A DNA stretch of 5,241 nucleotides from Bacteroidota bacterium (GTDB lineage: Bacteria > Bacteroidota > Bacteroidia > Chitinophagales > Saprospiraceae): NCBI GenBank assembly GCA_024280135.1, contig JAJRQS010000241.1, positions 1-5,241 on the forward strand. The letters run 5' to 3'. Shown piece after piece: positions 1 through 5,241 of the stretch (position 1 is its first letter; each line of letters begins with the position of its first letter). The notes below the pieces were generated by a model that saw nothing but the letters and a program-made list of their open reading frames with translations, ran no database searches and was not told the DNA's origin. The translations under genes and the position numbers were made by a program.

Positions 1-103
1 AAGTCGATAAGTATAAATAATAGCACCAAATATGCTAAAAAAACCTTCAACTTGACAAGTTTTATAGTAACTTGCAGCCTCTTTTCATTCCAAAATTTTT
101 AAG

Positions 104-316
104 ATGAAAATAATTAAAAAAATAAGTGTGATTTCATTATTATTAATGACTTTTCTCTTGGTTAGCTCTTGTTCGGACACGAAAACACAGAATAAAGGAC
201 CCGAATATACCGCTGATTATGTCTGCCCAATGCATTGCGAAGGAAGTGGGAGCCAAGAAGCTGGAGAATGCCCTACTTGTCATATGCATTATATTAAAAA
301 CGAAAACAAGGATTAA
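104..316 (+). CDS. Small lipoprotein with heavy-metal-binding domain
   Basis: This 70-residue protein is probably a membrane-anchored metal-binding lipoprotein. Residues 1-22 form a lipoprotein signal peptide: a basic N-terminus (Lys2, Lys5, Lys6), a hydrophobic core (about 7-20), and a lipobox V-S-S-C with Cys23 as the lipidated residue. After a short polar linker, residues 39-63 match the heavy-metal-binding domain found next to copper/silver efflux proteins and P-type ATPases (general form YxCPMH...CPxCGM). The visible ligands are Cys41, Met43, His44, Cys45, Cys56, Cys59, His60, Met61 and His62. The usual CGM is CHM here, and an extra Cys (CPMHC) is present. Metal identity (Cu, Zn or other) cannot be read from the sequence, and no efflux pump or sensor gene lies in the window. 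The start is chosen because it places the signal peptide correctly; no Shine-Dalgarno sequence is visible. The next gene begins 5 bases after the stop, which suggests an operon. Confidence 0.88.
   Translation: MKIIKKISVISLLLMTFLLVSSCSDTKTQNKGPEYTADYVCPMHCEGSGSQEAGECPTCHMHYIKNENKD
308..312 (+). promoter_or_regulatory. Shine-Dalgarno-like site for the 192-residue ORF
   Basis: The sequence AAGGA lies 9 bases before the ATG at 322, inside the last codons of the lipoprotein gene. It is the only clear Shine-Dalgarno-like site in front of a gene in this window. The lipoprotein and era starts have A/T-rich leaders instead. It supports the ATG at 322 as the start and suggests translation linked to the upstream gene. 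Confidence 0.4.
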
Positions 317-321
317 TTACG

Positions 322-900
322 ATGCACGATATTGAACCTTTCTATAAATGGCGAGATTATTACATTTCGGAAGACGATCCCCAATCGCCTTTTTTTGAAA
401 AAATTCATAGCGAATTTGAATTCACAGATGCTATTTATAATTATGTTATTCACCCTCAATGGGATGATTGTGGTTCTCCTACCCTCTTTTTAAAAATCGT
501 CTTTGTTGACTATGATCGCCAATATGCATTTATTGAATTATTAGGAGAATGGAATGATACCGTCCAAAATGACATCATGCTCCTAAAGCGCAACATTGTA
601 GATGTCCTTATTGAAGCCGAAATCAATAAATTCGTTTTCTTTTGTGGCAACTTGCTAAATTTTCATGCTGGCGATGAAGATTACTATGAAGAATGGCACG
701 AAGATATTTGCGAAAGCGACGGATGGATCACTTTCTTAGATACTTTTGATCATGTACAAAACGAAATGGGTGACTTGCTGGCACAGTATATCAACTATGG
801 CCCACATTTCAATGGAATCCCCTGGCGGGAAATGGATCCAGCATTAACTTTTCGACTCGTTTCCGATAAAATTGCAACTTTCCAGAAGCTTCTGCATTGA
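322..900 (+). CDS. Conserved acidic protein of unknown function
   Basis: This 192-residue protein has no domain whose function I can name. It resembles a hypothetical protein I associate with Bacteroidota, but that is recollection, not a search. It has no signal peptide or membrane segment, so it is probably cytoplasmic. It is rich in Asp, Glu and aromatic residues. Notable stretches are PFYKWRDYY (6-14), YNYVIHPQWDDCGS (39-52), a beta-rich core (about 54-75), GEWNDTVQNDIMLLKR (75-90), an amphipathic stretch (about 84-98), and the very acidic LNFHAGDEDYYEEWHED (112-128). The mix of conserved-looking Trp, His and acidic residues could mean a metal or ligand site, but this is inference. Its ATG has an AAGGA site 9 bases upstream and starts 5 bases after the lipoprotein stop. 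Era starts 43 bases downstream on the same strand, so co-transcription with era is possible. Codon use looks like that of its neighbours. Confidence 0.85.
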   Translation: MHDIEPFYKWRDYYISEDDPQSPFFEKIHSEFEFTDAIYNYVIHPQWDDCGSPTLFLKIVFVDYDRQYAFIELLGEWNDTVQNDIMLLKRNIVDVLIEAEINKFVFFCGNLLNFHAGDEDYYEEWHEDICESDGWITFLDTFDHVQNEMGDLLAQYINYGPHFNGIPWREMDPALTFRLVSDKIATFQKLLH

Positions 901-943
901 TATACATAGGGACGACATCATTGACGTTCTACAAAATTAAAAT

Positions 944-1843
944 ATGACTTTTAAATCCGGATTTGTGAACATCGTTGGGAAGCCTAACGCAGGGAAATCA
1001 ACTTTAATGAATGCGCTGGTAGGTGAACGCATGGCCATCATCACGCACAAACCACAAACTACTCGACATCGTATTATCGGGATTGTATCTGAAGACACCC
1101 ATCAAATTGTTTATTCTGATACGCCTGGCTATGTCGAAGAACCTTCTTACAAGATGCATGAAGTGATGAATAGTTTTGTCAAATCTTGCTTGGAAGATGC
1201 TGACTTGATGCTGTTTGTTATGGATGTTACCGATACTTATGAAGCTACCGATGGTATCGTAGATATCCTTAATAAATCCGATGTCCCCGTATTCATCATC
1301 TTTAACAAGATAGATTTAATCAGCCAAGAAGCTTTAAAGGAGCTCATGTCTGAATGGTCTCAATTGATAGATGCAAAAGAAGTTATCCCAATTGTTGCCT
1401 CTGACAAACTAGGAATATCCTTTTTAAAAGAAAAAATACTTTCCCATTTGCCGGAAGGCGAACCCTTCTATCCTCCCGATCAATTAACCGATAGACCCGA
1501 ACGCTTTTTTGTCTCTGAAATCATTCGAGAAAAAATACTACTCCTCTACGGTCAGGAGATTCCTTATTCTAGCGATGTGAATGTGGAAGAATTTGAGGAA
1601 ACGAAAACGAAAAAAGGGAAAGATTTAATTCGGATACGGTCCATTATTTTTGTCGAAAGAAAAAGCCAAGTATCCATCATTATTGGAAGGGGCGGATCGG
1701 CAATTAAAAAATTAGGTACTGAAGCTCGCTTAGATCTAGAAGAATGGCTTCAGTCCAAAGTATTTTTGGAAATCACTGTTAAGGTAAAAGAAAAATGGCG
1801 TAATGACACCCGTACACTAAAGTTTATGGGCTATGGGGGATGA
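944..1843 (+). CDS. era: GTPase Era, 30S ribosome assembly factor
   Basis: Era is an essential GTPase that binds the 3' end of 16S rRNA and helps mature the 30S subunit. At 299 residues the protein has normal family length. The N-terminal GTPase domain shows G1 GKPNAGKS (12-19), G2 QTTRHRIIG (38-46), G3 DTPG (59-62) and G4 NKID (121-124). The G5 region reads VASDKLG (151-157), where the family usually has SA at its start, so this loop is atypical. A linker (about 183-208, RPERFFVSEIIREKILLLYG) leads to a C-terminal type II KH RNA-binding domain with the GxxG loop GRGG (248-251) and the family-typical ending KEKWRND. The ATG start places G1 at the expected distance from the N-terminus; its leader is A-rich without a Shine-Dalgarno site. 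It lies 43 bases after the 192-residue ORF on the same strand and faces the T9SS gene head-on. Confidence 0.97.
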   Translation: MTFKSGFVNIVGKPNAGKSTLMNALVGERMAIITHKPQTTRHRIIGIVSEDTHQIVYSDTPGYVEEPSYKMHEVMNSFVKSCLEDADLMLFVMDVTDTYEATDGIVDILNKSDVPVFIIFNKIDLISQEALKELMSEWSQLIDAKEVIPIVASDKLGISFLKEKILSHLPEGEPFYPPDQLTDRPERFFVSEIIREKILLLYGQEIPYSSDVNVEEFEETKTKKGKDLIRIRSIIFVERKSQVSIIIGRGGSAIKKLGTEARLDLEEWLQSKVFLEITVKVKEKWRNDTRTLKFMGYGG

Positions 1844-1915
1844 TGATTGCTTTTTTGTTCAATCGTTAAACTGTGGAATTATTCAACTGAGAAACAAGTT
1901 TATCATCCCCTTTTT
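1836..1915 (+). terminator. Candidate long-loop terminator of era
   Basis: Nine bases at 1836-1844 (GGGGATGAT) are perfectly complementary to 1902-1910 (ATCATCCCC), which are followed at once by TTTTT (1911-1915). Two G-U pairs and one further A-T pair would extend the stem to about 12 pairs. The 5' arm contains the era stop codon (1841-1843). The loop of about 57 bases is unusually long for an intrinsic terminator, so the fold is less certain than the base pairing. The T-run is on the + strand side only, so it would serve era rather than the converging gene. Confidence 0.45.
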
Positions 1916-1933
1916 ACAAGGGAACAATTTTAT

Positions 1934-4297
1934 TTATTTAATCATTAGCTTTTTAGTCGTTGTTTGAGTTCTGGAATAAATCTTTACCAGGTATAAACCT
2001 GAAGGTAGGTCAACTTCTATTGTGTTTCCCCTATTTTGTGCCAACTTTCTTCCTATCATTGAGTATATTTCTAACTTGTCAATAGGCCGTTTAGATTCCA
2101 CAAAAATCCTCCCTTTGGTAGGATTTGGACGTAGTTCAACATCATCTTCCAAGAAGATTTCCTTATTGCCGACTAAAAGTGGCACTTGATATTCTCGCGC
2201 CATATCAGCATCAATTATTTTAAATACCGTTTGCGAGGCATGTGTCCATATACTGCCTTCACTATCAATCGTAATAGTACCAGGACCATAAAACTTTAAT
2301 GCAGGTAATATAGAATTGTGACCTTCTATTGAAATGGTATTAAAATCTGGATTATCACCCGTAGGGTTACTAAGGGTAGTGATTTCTGCCAAATCAGTTT
2401 TCAATACATACAAAAATCCGTTTTCATCTACTACTGCATCTTGCAGATTGAAAAACTCAGGATAATCTGCAGCCAAAAATGAATACCAAAGCTCATTCTT
2501 AAAGAGCATCACACCTCTGTACCCAATAAACCAAACGGCATTATCCGGACCACAAACAATCTTTTTTTGAGTGCCTATTTTCTCCTCTCGCTCATAGGTC
2601 GTGGTTTTCAAAGTATTTGTATCAAACATTCTAATTGTTTTTCCACTTGAGGTACTGTTTTTCATAAACCAAGCATTATTATCATCATCGACCGCAAAAG
2701 AATAGAAGTTTTCATAGTTCTCATCTAGTTCATAAGTGTGTACTAAATTATCACTTTGATAAACATAGATTTTATTCTTGGAGGCACTAAAAACCCATAT
2801 TTGGTCACCTACACGCTGATACCTTGCGCCACCAAGTTGTTGTGTTTGTTCTATGACCGTAATACTAGGAAAATCTATCTTACTCATCAACAAAGGATTT
2901 CCTGCTGTCAGAATAGCATTTTGATCAACATCTATAGCAGCAGAATTGCTGATTTTTGTATTTATAGATTTATGCTCATCATTGCTATTTCTATACATAA
3001 CCATATCATCATCCACATTAAACCACCATACGCCTCCTACATCATCTGGCTCACTTTCCTGAAATCTATAATTCATCCATTGTGATAAATTGCCTTCATC
3101 ATCATCGTTTCGTCCATGCCAGTTCTCATTTTCCTTGATGAGCACTTCAAAATTTTTATTATTCCCTGAAGAACCGTCAAATGTTATAAAGTATAATTTA
3201 CCGTTATAGGCGTAAATCCCACGGGGAGCATAAGTATAAGGCAAACCCATATCTATGAAACTCTCTTTCGACAAATAATCCCAAACGGTATTATTCCCAT
3301 TCAATGTTAGTTTTAAAATGCTATTTTCATTATCTGAGGTTGTCCAAATGACACCCTCATCATCTATGGCTAATGCCCTAAATCTATGGTTACTATTAGG
3401 ATTACTTTCTATTGCTTTTTGATAACTCATAAAAGTGGTTTGGGCAAGATCCATTCGAACTATCGCGGCATCATAAATTCCATTGGCCACTAACCAAAGC
3501 TCATTATTATCACCTATCTCGATATCCAAAACGTTATCAAAAGGTAAACTCGGATTCGAAGTTGTATTATAGTGGGCAACACTATAATTGGTTAAATTTA
3601 TATCAAATAGACCATTATTATTTCCAATATAGATATGGTTATTATAATATTTAATAGGTGCTCCAGAAGCAGCCTCATTCCATAGACCTTGTTTATCAAG
3701 CGTATACGCTTCTATTAGGTTATCCGTATATTTATATAACTTCAATTTTTGCCCATTCCGTGCAATGACCCATGTAAAATTGTGGTCGGTATCATAAACA
3801 AACAAGGTAGAATGATACCCATCAGCAAATTTTTCAATACTGACTTTTTTCGTAAGTCTATTATAAATAGCCAATTTGTAACTATTATTAGTATAGGATA
3901 TAAGCATCTTTCCGGAAGGGGTTACTATCGCATTTTTAATAATTGGAAAATCCGTAAATTCATCTGGAAAAGCGATATTCGGAATATTCTCCCAAGAACC
4001 ATCCTCTTTTCTGATGGATATTCCATTGTTTGTATGATAGACTTCATCTTGATTTTGGTGGTTTGCAAACATAACTTTGACCCCACGGCCAGATAAACCA
4101 TAACTTCGTTCGACCACGCCTAAGTTGCCTGCTTTATCACAAAAACTTAGCTTACCCATTGCCTCTGGGATATTGTTCCCGCATTGATTTGGATAGAAGG
4201 CTAGTTTGGTACCTGTTTGAAAAACTTCCATCCCGTTTACTTGTCCAAAAGCTTGCAATGTCCAAAAGACCAAAAATAAAATTAAACTGTTTTTCAT
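1934..4297 (-). CDS. Secreted beta-propeller-like protein with T9SS sorting domain
   Basis: This 787-residue protein is predicted to be exported and then secreted or surface-attached by the type IX secretion system. Residues 1-18 form a Sec signal peptide (cleavage probably after AFG, before Gln19). Residues about 720-787 are a type A T9SS C-terminal sorting domain: LRPNPTKG (722-729), a central KLEIYSMIGR, then LPSGLYLVKI (765-774) and a basic end. Between them is a beta-rich region with recurring D-x-x-G/N-x-W/L-type turns like those of two-component-regulator-type propeller blades: 259-271, 309-320, 417-428, 534-545, 580-592, 620-632 and 675-686. Seven such turns would fit one or two propellers. 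I see no catalytic motif, histidine kinase domain or adhesion module, so the role is unknown; ligand binding at the surface is a guess. Cys39 and Cys53 could form a disulfide. The ATG at 4297 gives a clean signal peptide. It has its own promoter candidate and converges on era. Confidence 0.93.
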   Translation of the reverse strand: MKNSLILFLVFWTLQAFGQVNGMEVFQTGTKLAFYPNQCGNNIPEAMGKLSFCDKAGNLGVVERSYGLSGRGVKVMFANHQNQDEVYHTNNGISIRKEDGSWENIPNIAFPDEFTDFPIIKNAIVTPSGKMLISYTNNSYKLAIYNRLTKKVSIEKFADGYHSTLFVYDTDHNFTWVIARNGQKLKLYKYTDNLIEAYTLDKQGLWNEAASGAPIKYYNNHIYIGNNNGLFDINLTNYSVAHYNTTSNPSLPFDNVLDIEIGDNNELWLVANGIYDAAIVRMDLAQTTFMSYQKAIESNPNSNHRFRALAIDDEGVIWTTSDNENSILKLTLNGNNTVWDYLSKESFIDMGLPYTYAPRGIYAYNGKLYFITFDGSSGNNKNFEVLIKENENWHGRNDDDEGNLSQWMNYRFQESEPDDVGGVWWFNVDDDMVMYRNSNDEHKSINTKISNSAAIDVDQNAILTAGNPLLMSKIDFPSITVIEQTQQLGGARYQRVGDQIWVFSASKNKIYVYQSDNLVHTYELDENYENFYSFAVDDDNNAWFMKNSTSSGKTIRMFDTNTLKTTTYEREEKIGTQKKIVCGPDNAVWFIGYRGVMLFKNELWYSFLAADYPEFFNLQDAVVDENGFLYVLKTDLAEITTLSNPTGDNPDFNTISIEGHNSILPALKFYGPGTITIDSEGSIWTHASQTVFKIIDADMAREYQVPLLVGNKEIFLEDDVELRPNPTKGRIFVESKRPIDKLEIYSMIGRKLAQNRGNTIEVDLPSGLYLVKIYSRTQTTTKKLMIK

Positions 4298-4336
4298 AGA
4301 TTCTCTTTTTTTAAACCAATAGGTTGCCTAACCATG

Positions 4337-4368
4337 CAAACATAAAGAACCCATAAATAAGTATTAAA
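4337..4368 (-). promoter_or_regulatory. Bacteroidota-type promoter for the T9SS gene
   Basis: Read on the - strand, TATGTTTG (4344-4337) matches the Bacteroidota -7 consensus TAnnTTTG exactly. A TTTA (4368-4365), close to the -33 TTTG element, lies 20 bases upstream, which is the expected spacing. Transcription would start near 4330, giving a leader of roughly 30 bases before the ATG at 4297. The leader next to the start is A-rich (AAAAAAAGAGAA) and carries no strong Shine-Dalgarno site, as is common in this phylum. Confidence 0.6.
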
Positions 4369-4377
4369 TGTAATTAA

Positions 4378-4417
4378 AATGTACCATCCACCCTTATGAC
4401 TTTATAACAGGTACATT
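4378..4417. repeat. 8-bp inverted repeat upstream of the promoter
   Basis: AATGTACC (4378-4385) and GGTACATT (4410-4417) are perfect inverted copies separated by 24 bases. The pair lies about 10 bases upstream of the -33 element of the candidate T9SS-gene promoter, a position where an activator might bind. A regulatory role is inference; an 8-bp match in AT-rich DNA may be chance. Confidence 0.35.
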
Positions 4418-4426
4418 AAAGTGTAT

Positions 4427-4452
4427 AAATGGTAGAAAGAAATGGTAGAAAG
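4427..4452. repeat. 13-bp tandem repeat, two copies
   Basis: The unit AAATGGTAGAAAG occurs twice in exact tandem (4427-4439 and 4440-4452). It sits directly downstream (in - strand terms) of the hairpin terminator of the oxidoreductase gene. Part of the second copy supplies the T-rich tail of that terminator. It probably arose by slippage; no coding role is visible. Confidence 0.75.
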
Positions 4453-4483
4453 AAAAGAAAGGAAAGCGGAAGCTTTCCTTTCT
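4445..4483 (-). terminator. Intrinsic terminator of the oxidoreductase gene
   Basis: A perfect 12-bp stem joins 4456-4467 (AGAAAGGAAAGC) and 4472-4483 (GCTTTCCTTTCT) around a 4-base loop. On the - strand it is followed by a T-rich tail (TTTCTTTCT). It begins about 54 bases after the stop codon of the oxidoreductase gene and lies upstream of the T9SS-gene promoter, so it separates the two transcription units. The + strand side lacks a T-run (it reads AAATATG), so the direction is clear. Confidence 0.85.
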
Positions 4484-4536
4484 AAATATGTCATTGTGAA
4501 AGCCCAAATAACGGGCGACCCGAAAAGTACATAAAA

Positions 4537-5241
4537 CTACACTTGCTCACTTTGTAGATTTTTTAAGTATTCTTTCTGATCCAAGTAATCTTTATTCTCG
4601 ATACCCGCTTTAGATTGAAGCATTCTCCAAGCCTTCCGACGTTCTACACAAAAGATGACCATTTGACGAGATAACAAGTGATGATTTATTTTACCGTCAT
4701 CGGTATGATCCACTAGATACACACCCCAATTTGGAATATAAGAATGGTGATTTTTATCCAAATAACGGTGATGGATGATATCCTGCATCGTTACATTTCG
4801 CAAAATATCTAGCAACTCTTGCTTACCTTCTAGCTTGTCTGGTTGAATCTTCTTGTGGTGTCTTCTAAATCTAGTTTCGGTCAAAGCCCAGTGCGCAACC
4901 GTATAGATAAAACGTTCTTTAGTTCCCTTCGAACGCTTGGTGTACCAATCATTCTGATAGTTAGGATTACCCTTCACATACAAAGCTTCTGAATACGTCT
5001 CCCCTTTTCCTGGATCAAAAACAAACTCAGGCATTCCACGACTATCTCTGATGCGAATCGCTTGTAATTCTGAAGCATCATCTGGCACCCCGTGCTCTGG
5101 CTGACAAGTCGTAAACGCTTGATAATAAGCCGTTCCACGATAATGTAATCCATCAATCAACGCTCTAAACAAAGTCCCCATACTTGCTGCACTCACTTGT
5201 GCAATGTAAGGCGAACCATGTCCACTCATCATAATTTCGGC
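4537..5241 (-). CDS. C-terminal part of a pyruvate/2-oxoacid:ferredoxin oxidoreductase-like protein
   Basis: The frame is open to the right edge of the window (it begins A-E-I before the Met at 5232), so this is the last 234 residues of a longer protein and that Met is internal. The pattern fits the thiamine-diphosphate-binding end of 2-oxoacid:ferredoxin oxidoreductases, which convert pyruvate or a related 2-oxoacid plus CoA to the acyl-CoA, CO2 and reduced ferredoxin. In window numbering, YIAQVSAASMG (12-22) corresponds to the family's Y-V-A-x-V-x-M-G segment. It is followed by a helix with an L-x-x-A-L pattern and then FTTCQPEHG (43-51), equivalent to the S/A-P-C-x-x-H-G motif. EALYVKGNPNYQNDWY (about 85-100) resembles the family's substrate-domain tail. 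The last 100 residues are His-, Lys- and Arg-rich and not recognised. The gene stops at TAG (4537-4539) and a strong terminator follows. Substrate and full domain order cannot be judged from this fragment. Confidence 0.72.
   Translation of the reverse strand, partial: AEIMMSGHGSPYIAQVSAASMGTLFRALIDGLHYRGTAYYQAFTTCQPEHGVPDDASELQAIRIRDSRGMPEFVFDPGKGETYSEALYVKGNPNYQNDWYTKRSKGTKERFIYTVAHWALTETRFRRHHKKIQPDKLEGKQELLDILRNVTMQDIIHHRYLDKNHHSYIPNWGVYLVDHTDDGKINHHLLSRQMVIFCVERRKAWRMLQSKAGIENKDYLDQKEYLKNLQSEQV

Noticed and set aside
21..37. TAGCA/TGCTA hairpin near the left edge
   Set aside because: Five AT-rich pairs around a 7-base loop are too weak to call a terminator, although A's follow on the + strand.
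52..75. TTGACA plus TAACTTGC as a promoter for the lipoprotein gene
   Set aside because: The spacing between the TTG and the TAnnTT-like element is only about 13 bases and the second element matches the Bacteroidota consensus poorly.
901..943. Separate promoter for era
   Set aside because: A TTGACG occurs at 921-926 but no matching -7 element lies at the right distance before the start.
1908..1922. 5-bp hairpin CCCTT/AAGGG as a terminator for the T9SS gene
   Set aside because: The stem is short and no T-run follows on the - strand; it also competes with the longer inverted repeat. No convincing - strand terminator was found here.
2756..3085. 109-residue open frame on the + strand
   Set aside because: It lies wholly inside the T9SS gene on the opposite strand and its product has no recognisable domain or leader; it is a shadow frame.
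3749..4096. 115-residue open frame on the + strand
   Set aside because: It is antisense to the T9SS gene, with an Ile-rich composition typical of shadow frames and no supporting start signal.
4974..5156. 60-residue open frame on the - strand
   Set aside because: It overlaps the oxidoreductase coding region in another frame and has no features of its own.

Overview
The window looks like chromosomal DNA of a member of the Bacteroidota, possibly a Saprospiraceae-like marine or freshwater heterotroph. The clues are a type IX secretion (T9SS) C-terminal sorting domain, a Bacteroidota-type promoter (TTTA, 20-nt spacer, TATGTTTG), start codons mostly without Shine-Dalgarno sequences, AT-rich DNA, and a conserved hypothetical protein of a kind I associate with this phylum. 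The genus is inference.

Layout. On the + strand, 104-1843, three genes run in the same direction: a small lipoprotein with a heavy-metal-binding domain, a 192-residue acidic protein of unknown function, and the ribosome-assembly GTPase Era. The first two are only 5 bases apart and are probably co-transcribed. Era follows after 43 bases. A long-looped inverted repeat ending in five T's overlaps the era stop codon and is a candidate terminator. Converging from the - strand is a large secreted beta-propeller-like protein (787 residues) with a signal peptide and a T9SS sorting domain. It has its own promoter candidate in the 239-base gap 4298-4536. Further right, also on the - strand, is the C-terminal part of what is probably a pyruvate (2-oxoacid):ferredoxin oxidoreductase. 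It runs off the right edge and ends at a strong 12-bp hairpin terminator.

Functionally the genes do not form one pathway. The left block pairs a cell-envelope metal-binding lipoprotein with housekeeping genes, the middle gene is an exported surface or secreted protein, and the right gene is central carbon metabolism. I found no mobile element, CRISPR array, tRNA or rRNA, and no convincing new multi-gene system. The less ordinary points are the uncharacterised T9SS propeller protein, the conserved acidic protein beside era, the repeat-rich intergenic region 4378-4483, the inverted repeat across the era stop, and an atypical Era G5 motif.
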